64,000 nucleotides of DNA from Dicyema japonicum. Its lineage: Eukaryota; Dicyemida; Rhombozoa; Dicyemidae. A model generated the notes under the pieces. The model was not told the origin of the DNA. It did not search any database and saw only the letters and a program-made list of their open reading frames with translations. Position numbers and translations under genes: made by a program. This document shows positions 1-10,253 of the stretch, piece by piece. The stretch lies in NCBI GenBank assembly GCA_011109175.1, contig RDEW01000009.1:1167652-1231651 (forward strand), given 5' to 3'. Each line of letters opens with the position of its first letter. Position 1 is the first letter of the stretch.

Positions 1-345
1 AATGTTCATATCCGCATTGGAACTGCAGAAAAAAATTTGTGAAGCTTCACATCCCACAAGGAGAGTGAATGACTTGCCGCACATCGTGAAAGTCGAAACT
101 GGACCATACAATTTTATATTAACTAACTAAACCTTTTCATAAACTGAAATTAAAAAATTTGACGTGTCGTTTACAAACGGCCATAGTGAACCAATGAATG
201 GAATATTATGCGGAATCCTCGGGGGTGATTTCTTTATTAAACAAATATGTCAACATTGGTTTTTCTGGTGATTTTAAAATAGGCAAATATTAAACATCCT
301 AATATAATAGTGATCAAATATAATAAAATTTCTTCACTACCCAGA
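1..345 (-). CDS. Cytochrome P450, CYP51-like, N-terminal part (cut by window edge)
   Basis: Read on the minus strand this gives a hydrophobic anchor (ILLYLITIILGCLIFAYF), then after a 22-nt GT–AG intron a proline-rich hinge (KSPPRIPHNIPFIG), then after a second short intron YGPVSTFTMCGKSFTLLVG followed by EASQIFF. Anchor, proline hinge, then YGPV-x-FTM-x-GK-x-FT-x-LLG is the N-terminal order of lanosterol 14-alpha-demethylase (CYP51), an ER haem monooxygenase of sterol synthesis; related CYP7/CYP8 enzymes share the layout. The gene runs off the left edge, so the haem-binding cysteine is not seen. The initiator ATG is not certain: the frame is open upstream of the anchor without a clear start. 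Family is fairly sure from the FTM/GK block; assignment to CYP51 rather than a sister family is inference. Confidence 0.62.
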
Positions 346-1403
346 CATTTGATTTTTGTGTTTATTAATTTTTTTATTTTATTATTTAAAATTAATTTTT
401 ATTAAAAAAATTAATTAATTTTTATCAAAATCACCATCATTAAAAAAACTAGCAGTTAACAACTAACGGTTTTCTCAAATCGAGAACGCATTCTCCTGAC
501 GATCTGCAAGGAAATATATCAGTTGGTTATTCATGGATGATGAAATTTCAAAATGGAAGACGGGGAAAAAAGATTGAAAACCACTGTTTTAGAAGCATAT
601 TCGGTTCGGCTGTTGTTTATAAGCAGTGTTGGTTCTTAATTAAACTGATGACTTTCAATAGTGAAACAATTGTAGACGACTTAATTAATGAAAAAACTGA
701 AGAGATTAATGTCCATATATGGGAAAATAGTATATTCTCTGATTAGGACGAAACCACGTGGAATAAATTTTTTGACGAAACCACGCGACAACAATTAGAC
801 TATTTATGAAAAACTTAACAAAGTCGGGAAAGATGAGAAGGATAAACTGGAAACGACATTAAGAATACGTTATTTCTCATACCTTTAAGATTCACAATTC
901 TCCTTATGGTTAATATAAGTATTTTTGCTTCTTAGTTCTCTGGGCTGTTGCTTTATAGTCATTAAATCGTATTATGATAGGATAGTATAGAAAACGTCCT
1001 AATATACGCCGATAGCCATACTAGAAAAACAAAGGGAGATATCAGGAAAAGTATTGAATGATTAACACGTAAAAAGCATCGAATGAGTAAAATTGAATAA
1101 CTAAAAAAACCAAATTCGCAAAATCTTATATAATTTGCAAATCTCGAAACGTGTGGCACAAACGAGACCTTAGTTAATATAACGTCCCTTGGTTCTGTGA
1201 AAGTGATAATGATATGAGGGGGTAGAACGTAGTAATCAATAACTTGACAAAGGTTGGAGAGGGAATTAAATCCCCATTAAGAGTTAGATAGATAAAAAGT
1301 TAGTCTTCTATTTTAAGTAAAAATCCTTGACAGAAATTTAGCGACGAATATTTTATTTATTTAATACCAAGAATCACCGACAAAATAAAAAAAGTGGGGG
1401 CCG
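346..1403. other. Intergenic, no gene recognised
   Basis: Very AT-rich stretch between the P450 and a LINE tail. Short ORFs at 537–746 (+) and 962–1159 (-) have no recognisable motif. A segment near 465–515 (GAGAACGCATTCTCC) resembles sequence near 44540 and 47660 that belongs to a dispersed retroelement, so part of this is probably old repeat. Confidence 0.4.
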
Positions 1404-1646
1404 TCAGGTGATCCCTGTCTCCTTAAGCAGTTGCATCATCCTTTCTCGGTGTTCCTCCCGAGAGCCGACAAACTTCCTGTATGGATGAATCACTTTTCGG
1501 AAATTTTGAGGTTTCAGCGGGGCTCCCGTTGTCCTCACGAGTTCCTCAAACGGGTTTGGCTTTAGTGGCAAAGAGAACCTTTGTATGACCCTCGTTGCAA
1601 TCTTTTGGAAGGAGAATTTAAAAATATTAAATAAATAATAAAACAT
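1404..1646 (-). mobile_element. 3' end of a LINE (C-terminal coding tail)
   Basis: The minus-strand frame ends GSREEHRERMMQLLKETGIT-stop. The same C-terminal signature (H-R-x-x-M-x-x-L-x-x-x-x-G-I-T-stop) ends fragments at 9765 (-) and 21804 (-) and the long LINE copy at about 32865 (+). The piece is a 5'-truncated LINE fragment directly upstream of WASHC2. No reverse transcriptase core is present here. Confidence 0.6.
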
Positions 1647-1683
1647 AAAACATTATTCTTTTTAAATTAATATTGCTTATTTA

Positions 1684-4600
1684 ATGATCCCTGCCGACGT
1701 GGAATTTAAGGTTTATGGCTTTATTTACACTTAGCTTTTCAATTACATCAAAGACATTTCGAATGAAGTCGTTCAAGAATGTGATATTGTCATAAATAAA
1801 GTCAATCATCTCAATCAGCAGACACAAGTACATGAATATTAACGAAAGATGGTTGACGTGCAGTTATGCAACGCTGTTAATCAGCTAGATATTCTCTCAG
1901 ATTATAATTTCATCGAAAACGTAGAGTTCTTGTTATTTCAGAGGGTTGAGGAGATTGAGAACTCCACTGTATCCCAAGCTGGAAATCCACCCGTACACTT
2001 GTTCCTTATGTTCTAGGAAACTACGGAAATCGACGGTTCCGAGCAGACTCGGCTATTCTTGCAGTTCGCAATGCATGCGGTGAACCGGTGCTACGTTAAA
2101 CTTGACCTGAATACTGTCTGTATGAAGGAAGATCTCATGGAGGACTCTGAGGAGGAGATGGATGTCTTCAATGCCTATGGTATTCTGGATGTGTACACGA
2201 ATCGACCTCTTCCGTTTGTAATTGGGACCGATGACTTTGAAAATGACTACTTTATCGGTGTTTCTAACTACAACGACGATTCCACGGAATTGGGATCAAT
2301 TTGTATCATTTATTATTCATTTAGCTGATAAAAATGAGGTTAACTCAACGCGTCAAGATCTCTGGTTGACATGTGGTTTTATGTTAGTCCTATCTCTGGA
2401 TAGTCTGATTGAGGATCTCATCGACGAGTCCAGGACAGGTTTCCGTTTTTAGTCGACGTTTAGAAAACGGAAAGCCTCACAGATTAGCGGAAAAACACGG
2501 TAATTTTGATTTATCACGATAGCCTTCATGAATTCGATATTCAACGACGACATTTCCGATGACCTCTTTGAAGATGATTTCGACAAGGAAGAGATCCTTG
2601 AAAAAGTTTAACTTGGTTCCTGATTTTAGAAAAAACCAGTCAATTATAAGAATATCTTTGACGAATCTGAAAACGACGACATCTTTTCCAAAGAGATGGT
2701 AATTTCTCCGGTCCCCAGAAGGCCCACTGAGATATCTATGGAGTCTGTTGTTTCTATGGAGAAGAAAAAACGGAATTTATTTTCCGAAAGTGATAGTGAT
2801 GATAGCAATATTAAACCTCAGCCCAAAAAAGCCACTAACGACAGGGAAATAAAAATTATAAAACCAATGAATTATTGCAAAGGGATCAGATCCTCGTCTA
2901 CCTCAAAAGTCATCTTTGTCTTTGAAGTCTTCAAAGGGAATCCTTAGGCAGAGGCCTTGGTGTTTAGTGATAAAGAGGACAGTGATGAAGTGTCCCTGCC
3001 AATGAAGCATCATATGTCTTCAAAGTCATCCTTGGCTTCTTCTTCGGATTCGAGACAAAGAAAGATTCAGATGATTAAAAATGACGCTATTTCAACTTTG
3101 GCTACAATAATGCAAGACTCCGTTAAAACTGTGGATTTTAAGGACAACAAGCAGTCTACGGTCGTCGATGATGATCAACTTAAAGAACACAACTTGAATT
3201 CTGTAAATAAGGATCAAATCCAAGAGATAACAAAATCAAAGATCACTTCCAAAACAATTTCTAAGAAGTCGTTGTTTGACAGTTCTGACGACGATGAATT
3301 GTTCACAAAGAACACAAGTAAACCGCTAATTATTGAAAAAATGGTTGCTAAGAAAGCTCCCCAATTTGTTGGTTCCAATGAGGAAGGATCTAAAGAAATT
3401 GTGAAACCTATTATACAGAATGTGATAGCACCTAAGAAATCTCTTTTTGATAGTTCTGATGATGAAGTTCCATTACTAAAACAAGCAAAGCATCCAAGTC
3501 AAATGTGGTTAAATCTGCTACCAAGGAGAATACACTTTTTGAGAGCTCTGAAGATGAATTTTTTACTAAAGCTAGCATTGAAAAACCACCCAACAAGGAA
3601 ATGAAACATAAAATGGAAGAAACTTCTCTCACTAATCGAAATGAAAGTTCTGATGGTAAAATCCTATCTACCGGACAAACTGACAGTTCTGAAATCAAAA
3701 TTTCTTCCTCCAGAAAAACAGACACTCCTGAGTCAAAATTCTCTTCCTCCAGAAAAACAGACAGTTCCTGAGGTCAAAATCTCTTCCTCCAGAAAACAGA
3801 CAGTCCTGAGGTCAAAATCTCTTCCTCCAGAAAAACAGACAGTCCTGAGGTCAAAATCATTTCTTCCAGACAGACACACAGTCCTGAGACCAGAATTTCT
3901 GCATCCAAAGAAACCGAAGCTGCAGAATCAAGAACTAATTATGAAAAACCGGATATTAAGAAAGATACAGAAGAGACTTCCCTAACTAACAGAATCAAAG
4001 TGAATAAACCAGAAAATAAAAAACCAACTGTTAATAGAAAATCCCTTTTTGATAGTTCCGATGATGAATTGATCAATCAAAAAGCCGTCGATAAAAAAAT
4101 GACTTCTAAAATGAATATAAATGTTTCAAAAATCGAGAAACCTTTTGATTCAAAAACAGTGGATAATAAAATGGATAAGCCAACAAATAAAGGTTTAAAA
4201 ATTTCATCAAACAAAGATCACTTGGATACTACTTTATTTGATTCTTCTGATGATGACTTTTTTTCAAAAATCACAAAAAATCGTTCTCAGAAAGAACCAG
4301 TTAAAGTCGCGGTGGTACCTGAAACTACGACTTCTAAACATAATTTAAATACTGTTCGGGTTCCTTCTCCAGCTCTTTCAACTTCTAAGACTTCGGTGGA
4401 ACAAAACAGCTTATCGACTGAGAAACACATGGAACCGAGTAATATTTTATTAACGGATTCTTATAAAACTGGTTCCAGGAATACCAGTCCATTAGTGAAT
4501 GAGATAGATATACATGATACTGAGGATGTCTCCAAACCTAAAATGCACAATTTTTTTAAACAACAGTTTAAATTTACTGATATGACTTCTAATCCATTAT

Positions 4601-6518
4601 TCATGAAGCAGAACGTTCTTAACGAGACACCACATGTAACACAATCAACTGAGCTGTCTAACAGTCAAACCGTGGAACACTTGGGGATTCGATCAACTGG
4701 GTATCCTGATATTCCAGTTCTGTATTATACTGGTGAGAATATGAGTTCAGTGACACCAGAGGAAATTAAAGAAATAGCAAGGCCACAAAGACGATGTGTC
4801 GGACCACGTGGTAGAGCTTTGCCTAGTAATCTACAATCAGTTTATTATTTTTTCATTTTAGTTTTTCGCAACTGAGAATTCTCCCAATGTTCTCAGTAAA
4901 AATGAGGGAAGAGAAGTCATACCTGAATTTAAAAATGAGGATAAAATATCATTCTCTGGACAACTTTCCTATCATTGGAGAGAATATGGTGGAAGAAAGT
5001 GATATTCCTATATCTCATGAATCTGAGATTACAATATCATCAAATATTGAACAATCCTCATCATTAAATAAGGAAGATTATTTATTGACTAAATCACCAA
5101 ATAATGACTTGACTTGTGAACTTATTGAAGCAAGTGATGATTCGCTATTACCTCATAAAATAATAATGTCAGATGATTCACATATTGATGAAATATTCAA
5201 ATAATGACTTAATAATTCCTGTTACATTCAGTGATGACGGAATAATACCTCCTGAAATTCAAAAGACATTCAGTAATGACGGAATAATACCTCCTGAAAT
5301 TCAAAAGACATTCAGTAATGACGGAATAATACCTCCTGAAATTCAAAAGACATTCAGTAATGACGGAATAATACCTCCTGAAATTCAAAAGACATTCAGT
5401 AATGACGGAATAATACCTCCTGAAATTCAAAGACATTCAGTGATGACGGAATAATACCTCCTGAAATTCCAAAGACATTCAGTGATGACGGAATAATACC
5501 TCCTGAAATTCAAAAGACATTCAGTGATGACGGAATAATACCTCCTGAAATTCAAAAGACATTCAGTGATGACTCATTAATACCTACTGAAATTCCAGAG
5601 TCATTAAATACTGACTCATTTGTTTCTCTTAACCTAGAGGCATCTAATGGTGACCCATTAGTACATTTTAAAATGGGAGAGATATACGACAATGATTCTG
5701 TACCCCTAATGACTGAGGAATTTAATAATGAACTACAAATTCCTTCTGTAGTGGATGAATCTGAAGATGACATAGAACCACCACCGTATTTTATTGGTGA
5801 TTACCAAACAACTGAGACAATAAACAATGATTTACATATTACTGATTATGATAATGTGTATGCTCAACAGCCACCACCACTACAAATTGATGACTCTATT
5901 AGAAGTAATTTTGAAGATTCCCAATTGATCATTAGTCCATCAGAAAATGACGATATTGATCCTTTGTCATTCAGGGTCACTCCACCAATGTGTGAAGAAT
6001 CAGATTTTAAGGATACCCACTTAAATGATTTGTCTCTTTATGAAACGACTGAGTTTAAAGATGATGAGTTATCGTACTTTGATCGACCCCCTATGTGCCT
6101 TATTAATGATTCCCAAGATGAGGAGTGTTTCGCTAGTGAGTTTGACTTACTTCCACCCCTAGAAGTAACTGGATCGAGAAATAAAGAGGGTTTGCCATTT
6201 TTGGAAGAACCCTCGTTTTCTACTATCAAGGATTTCAACTTGGTAGAGGACGTGGATTTGACAACTCATGACTTGAATGTACCAAAATCTTTGTTTTTTG
6301 ATGAAACTGAAGTAAATGATATGCCCCCTTTGCCTGATTTAAGTGGTGACAATGTGGAGGACGAAATTTTGTCTGTTAAAGAAGAGATTACGAGGGATGA
6401 TATACTCAATTGCGAGGATTTTGATGAATTTTTTGATTTTGAGGTATCTAATGTCTACAAGAAGGACGAAAATGATATTGATTTCGACGTTTTCTTTGAA
6501 GTCTCAGAAGAATTATAA
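1684..6518 (+). CDS. WASHC2: WASH complex subunit 2 (FAM21-like), many tiny introns
   Basis: FAM21 is the long flexible tail of the endosomal WASH complex that binds retromer, capping protein and lipids. The start MIPADVEFK is chosen because introns of 24, 21, 21 and 24 nt then give the FAM21 head: ISNEVVQECD, LSDYNFIENRVEE and NRPLPFVIG (family: NTQFIENRVYDEE and DRPLPYLIG). The tail has repeated acidic LFa-type motifs, the retromer-binding signature: NIFDESENDD, NLFSESDSDD, SLFDSSDDDE, SLFDSSDDE, TLFESSEDEFF, SLFDSSDDEL and TLFDSSDDDFF. A basic RPQRRCVGPRGRALPS near 4780–4830 may correspond to the capping-protein region. The C-terminus (5670–6518) is acidic and proline-dotted (PPPYFIG, MPPLPDLSG) and I cannot align it. 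Most frame changes are explained by 21–39-nt introns; single-base shifts remain near 3770–3815, 4880–4990, 5195 and 5430, so it is either a gene with assembly errors or an early pseudogene. Confidence 0.85.
3690..3884 (+). repeat. Five 39-bp tandem repeats inside WASHC2
   Basis: Five 39-bp units encode TDSPEVKISSSRK-like 13-residue repeats. Unit 3 has one extra T near its start and one missing A near its end, so the frame is lost and regained within that unit. Confidence 0.85.
5227..5580 (+). repeat. Tandem array of 42-bp repeats inside WASHC2
   Basis: About eight to nine copies of a 42-bp unit encode TFSNDGIIPPEIQK or TFSDDGIIPPEIPK. Early units carry AGTAATGAC, later ones AGTGATGAC. Unit 5 lacks one A, shifting frame, which cancels a one-base shift just upstream of the array near 5195. 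Confidence 0.9.
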
Positions 6519-6826
6519 TTTATTAACATATTTTATTTTTATGGGAATTTGATATTTTTGTTAGTTAACACGACCTCGCTAACAAGTAGGAGGCTTAGGG
6601 ATTTCTTTAAGTCGACTGCTCATGGAGAATATTGTCTCTGTTTGTGGGGAACTCTTTCTTTTGTCAAAACCACTAAATACTTTGATTTGTAGTGGCAATG
6701 AGACTGGGACAAAGCTATCATTAGCATGTTTCTTTGATCGGGTGTTGAGAGACTGAATCTAACTGTAGGCCAAAGTCAGCTCATCGAAAGTCAAAGTAAA
6801 TGTATAAACATAGCCAGAAGATCTGC

Positions 6827-7031
6827 TTAGTCAATGTAAGCAGGTCTTGCTTTCTTGACTACTGCAAAACGGGCCACCTTTTTTATGTCATTGTCCGCCT
6901 TCGATTTCTGCCCCACACGAGATATACCTGATAGACATTTGGAAACGTGCGTTACTTTCCTGTTAGCCAAGATGTCTTCAATTTGAAGATAATAATTTTT
7001 AATAGGGACACCAAAAGAATTTAGTACTCAT
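6827..7031 (-). CDS. Possible small gene, unrecognised
   Basis: The minus strand is open over LQIEDILANRK to KKARPAYID-stop, rich in Lys/Arg. A putative 34-nt intron joins an ATG (MSTKFFW) to it, giving about 56 residues. I do not recognise it. The start lies only about 20 bp from the start of an oppositely oriented small ORF at 7053, which would be a very tight divergent pair, so one or both may be chance ORFs. Confidence 0.2.
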
Positions 7032-7052
7032 TTTCAAATAGAAAAGAAAGCG

Positions 7053-7217
7053 ATGGCTAACAATAACTACCAAAAGCGGACAGTTCCAGAAATCATTAGT
7101 TTTAAAGAGGGTCGCCTACTCGTGAAGAAAACTGAAAACTGCATGATGCAATACAAGTATTATAAACTACTGAAAAGGTTAGAAACTAAAGAGAAGTACG
7201 AAGGGCTCCTGGACTGA
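7053..7217 (+). CDS. Possible small ORF, 54 residues, unrecognised
   Basis: An uninterrupted ATG-to-TGA frame starts MANNNYQKRTVPEIISFKEG and ends KEKYEGLLD. The composition (charged, no low complexity) looks coding but I see no known domain, membrane segment or intron. It lies between WASHC2 and the lectin gene. Confidence 0.25.
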   Translation: MANNNYQKRTVPEIISFKEGRLLVKKTENCMMQYKYYKLLKRLETKEKYEGLLD

Positions 7218-7379
7218 TTCACGTTCCGTTCTTTAGTTGTCAAGACAACTAGGGCAAAGTCACTTTCTTTTCTAAAGAGACTGTGACGTCTGACTACACT
7301 TAACAAATTCAAAATGCTAAACCAAACACACAACCATCAAAGGCCGAAACTATAAAATTGATAAAGCAAACGAGACAAG

Positions 7380-8511
7380 TCAGTATAATCTATCATTCGA
7401 AAACCCCCCACAGTACATGCAAACCATGAAAGCAATGAGTCCCCCAATGGAACAAATCACAATCAAAGCAATCGAAAATCCCCGTTTAATCTTAGCTTTA
7501 CTATCAATCCCAAGATTTTCTTCCATCACCATCAACATTACCGTTATTATCAACACGTGGAGTATCCATTAAGATGTCGTCACTAAATCGATGATCCTAC
7601 AATCAAACCACCACCAACCTCCTCATCCAAACTAAGAACACGTAACGAGATGAGCTCGTGGTTATCTAAAGTACCACCATCCACTACCAGTCAAATCCCC
7701 GGTGGCAGCGGTAACTCCAAAGTAGAGTCCCCCAGGCAAATGTACCCCAGGGATAGAAAAACACTCTTCATAGCCTACGTGGGAATAATGACTGGACTTG
7801 GGGTTTTTGATGTAAACCTAGCAAATAATTTAAGTAGAATAACCGATAAAACATTCTTGTCGTATATAATAAGGGCTCTTGTGGGTGTCTGATCGTTCCG
7901 GACATTTTTGGAACATCCAGCGAGTGCAGTGGAGATTCCGTCCGTTGAGTGGTCGTACGGTACAGTCATGTTGTCCACGGAAGTCGAAATATATGGATAC
8001 TCCAGCTGACATTAGTCATAGGGATACAGAACTCTCCTGGTGGTTGTTAAAGGTGTCGAAAAATACACCCATGCCGTAGAAGAGATTTTGATTTCCAAGG
8101 GCAGTCCCTGATTTCATGGTGTCACGTGTGTACCAAAATGCCATTCCGTCCCCAAAGAGGCTCTCACTGCTGTATATTTTGAACTCCAACTCCACGGCCC
8201 AGTATTTTCCGTAATATGGCTAAAAGTGATTACTTGATGGTACATTAATGGACCAGATTCCTCCCGTCTGTGACTTCTGGTCGTTTGTGAGAACAATTTT
8301 GTTGTTTAAGATGATGGAACTCCCAACAAGATCCCAAGTGTAGTAAACCCCATGTGCTTTGGTTATTAGAACGCATACAATCGTAAGGATATGATATCGC
8401 AAAGTAGAGATCATCGTCGTCTTGTAGTCTGTCCCATATGTCTGAGATGGAATTAGTCTTTGAATTCAGACAGTTAAAGAATAATGCAAAGAATATCAAT
8501 TTACAAGACAT
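7380..8511 (-). CDS. LMAN2: L-type lectin, VIP36/ERGL family (LMAN2-like)
   Basis: VIP36-type lectins cycle between ER and Golgi and bind high-mannose glycoproteins. The minus-strand start gives a signal peptide (MSCKLIFFALFFNC). Removing 22–26-nt introns gives the lectin fold in order: YTWDLVGSSIILNN, LTNDQKSQTGGIWSIN, WAVELEFKIYSS, FGDGMAFWYTRD (sugar/Ca site, family HGDGIALWYTRD), GMGVFFDTFNN, YPYISTSVDNMTVPYDHSTDG, IPGVHLPGGLYFGVTAATGDLTDNHELIS. A single membrane segment (IALIVICSIGGLIAFMVCMY) follows, then a short cytosolic tail ending NDRLY, like the RFY/FY-type export tail of VIP36. All family blocks are present and no frameshift is needed. At least six introns were inferred, four of them exactly 22 nt. 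Confidence 0.92.
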
Positions 8512-8604
8512 TACAATGAGAATAACCTATTTATTACGATTTTATGAATTTAAATTTAATAATAAATTTGTTAAAATTTTTTAAAATAATTTGTTGGTCT
8601 ACAG

Positions 8605-8971
8605 CCATGCGGTGGGGTCGCTATCAGTTTTGAAAAAGGGCACTCCGATTATGTTCGTCTGCAGAAATTTGAAAAGGCAATTTCGGAAGACGGTGGGATC
8701 GCTGGTGTACCATTAGTGGATAGTCCAAGAGTTACTAGAAGCTGTGATCATTTAATTAGTTGGCTTTGACACGAATTTTGGATACTCGGATGCACATAGC
8801 TTCTTGATCCATGAATTTTTTCTGATACACAATGGTTCTACGTTTGAATTAGGTTATGTCAAGGAATGGGGCGTGCAAGTAAGAGACTCAGATGAATATC
8901 TGGTTAAGCTGGTTTCCGGTCAATTCAATATCGTGATATTCAGGAAAGTCATTTTCTCAATGATTAAATAG
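8605..8971 (+). CDS. Coding-like stretch, unrecognised
   Basis: Two open blocks in the plus direction (GGVAISFEKGHSDYVRLQKF, and a block from FGYSDAHSFLIHEFFLIHNG to a TAG at 8971) can be joined by a 16-nt GT–AG gap. No start codon or family was identified. It lies head-to-head with the lectin gene. Confidence 0.25.
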
Positions 8972-9076
8972 TGCTTAACCACCATATTAATGAAATTTGA
9001 AATTAACCTCCTTCCTGTATATCAGGGGTTATTAATAATTTGAAAATAAAATATTTGAGTCTTTAATGCTGTTGTT

Positions 9077-9220
9077 TTATTTGCCTCTATCTTCAGCCTT
9101 ATCAAGTTTGTTTAACTCATGCACATCAATCAGTCTCGGGAATGTTTACTCGTCATTTGATTCTAAATCGTTAACATATGTTAAGTTGGGAAAAGATTCT
9201 CCATTGTCATTAAAAGACAT
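9077..9220 (-). CDS. Possible 3' exon(s) of an unrecognised minus-strand gene
   Basis: One frame runs MSFNDNGESFPNLTYVND to LNKLDKAEDRGK-stop with a single in-frame TAA that falls in a putative 15-nt GT–AG intron. Acidic, without known domain. Upstream exons could not be traced with confidence. Confidence 0.2.
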
Positions 9221-9382
9221 GCTTTTTAAGCTTTCGTGGTAGATTTATACAAAACCTAGGAAAATTTTAGTACTCAAAATCTAAGGAAAATTGGGAATCA
9301 TTATCAGTTAAATTTAAAGGTGATTTTAAGCATCTCCCGTAAAACACTATTTAATAACAGCCTTCAGTAGGCTAGTTGTTTG

Positions 9383-9607
9383 TGGAGGATCGGATCAATG
9401 GTTTCAGGAGGAGATCAAAGGTCCAGGACACATACATAAAGCTGGGAGAATGAAGATTAAAAAGCTGGGAGAAACGTTCCGAAAAAGATTAATAATAAAA
9501 AAAAGGAGGAAGGGTCCAGGTGTGGAGTCCAAGCCTTATGGTAGGACTCAGATGTAATACCCTCCAGAAATCTCTTAACTCTTTTGTCAATAAATCGTTG
9601 TTGTTGT
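9383..9607 (+). mobile_element. Short retroposon with 15-bp target-site duplication
   Basis: The insert is flanked by perfect 15-bp copies of TAGGCTAGTTGTTTG (9368–9382 and 9608–9622). It ends in AATAAATCGTTGTTGTTGT, a short GTT-type 3' tail. Its 5' part is open in frame and ends KPYGRTQM-stop, so it looks like a 5'-truncated LINE or LINE-derived copy. Confidence 0.75.
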
Positions 9608-9764
9608 TAGGCTAGTTGTTTGCAATTACAAATTTACAGCATAAAAGCAACGTAGTAGTTAAAAAGTTTTTACTGCCATCTTTTAACTGAGAAAAAACTT
9701 AAACAGATGAATTATTATTAATAAGCCAAAAATCACAAGGTAAACTAATTAAAAGAAAAGCCCA

Positions 9765-10060
9765 TCAGGTGATCCCGACTTCTCTCAGTGACAATCTCAT
9801 CTTTTTCCGGTGTTGCTCTCGGGAACCGACACATTTTCGATAACACCGTTCTTCTGGCGGTTTTCTATTTTGGGTGAATATGCCGCCTGACTTCCTCACA
9901 AGGAGCCCCAAATGAGGTTGCCGTATTGGTAGTTGTGTGATTAAAGAGATTGTTTTTGTCATAGTGGATTGAACTGAGTTGTTCCGGCAAGTTTGTTCCC
10001 CAAGCGTTCCCCAATTTATTAACTATAGAGTTAGGGAGTTTTCTAGAGGGTTCCATAACT
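9765..10060 (-). mobile_element. LINE 3' fragment with GIT-stop C-terminus
   Basis: The minus-strand frame ends CVGSREQHRKKMRLSLREVG-IT-stop, the signature shared with fragments at 1404 and 21804 and the LINE at 30090–32870. Upstream frames are shifted. No catalytic core is present. Confidence 0.6.
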
Positions 10061-10253
10061 CAAGTTGCACATCTAGAGTTAAGGAGCACATCTATAACTT
10101 ATAGTTTGCTCGATGAATTGAGTGTACAACTTGGATAGTCACCGTTTTAAGGATCCTTTAAATTGAGATGATTCACATGATGACATAATTAAATAAATAT
10201 CATTAGTTTTTTGTTAATATTTAAATTAATTTTATTTAAATCACAATTAAATA

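Noticed and set aside
5209-5436. Minus-strand ORF with 14-residue repeats
   Set aside because: It is the mirror of the WASHC2 42-bp tandem array; any frame through that array stays open.
5227-5580. CRISPR-like array
   Set aside because: Units are contiguous with no unique spacers and lie inside a eukaryotic coding sequence.
7650-7892. 80-residue plus-strand ORF
   Set aside because: It is antisense to the L-type lectin exons, which match their family in detail on the minus strand.
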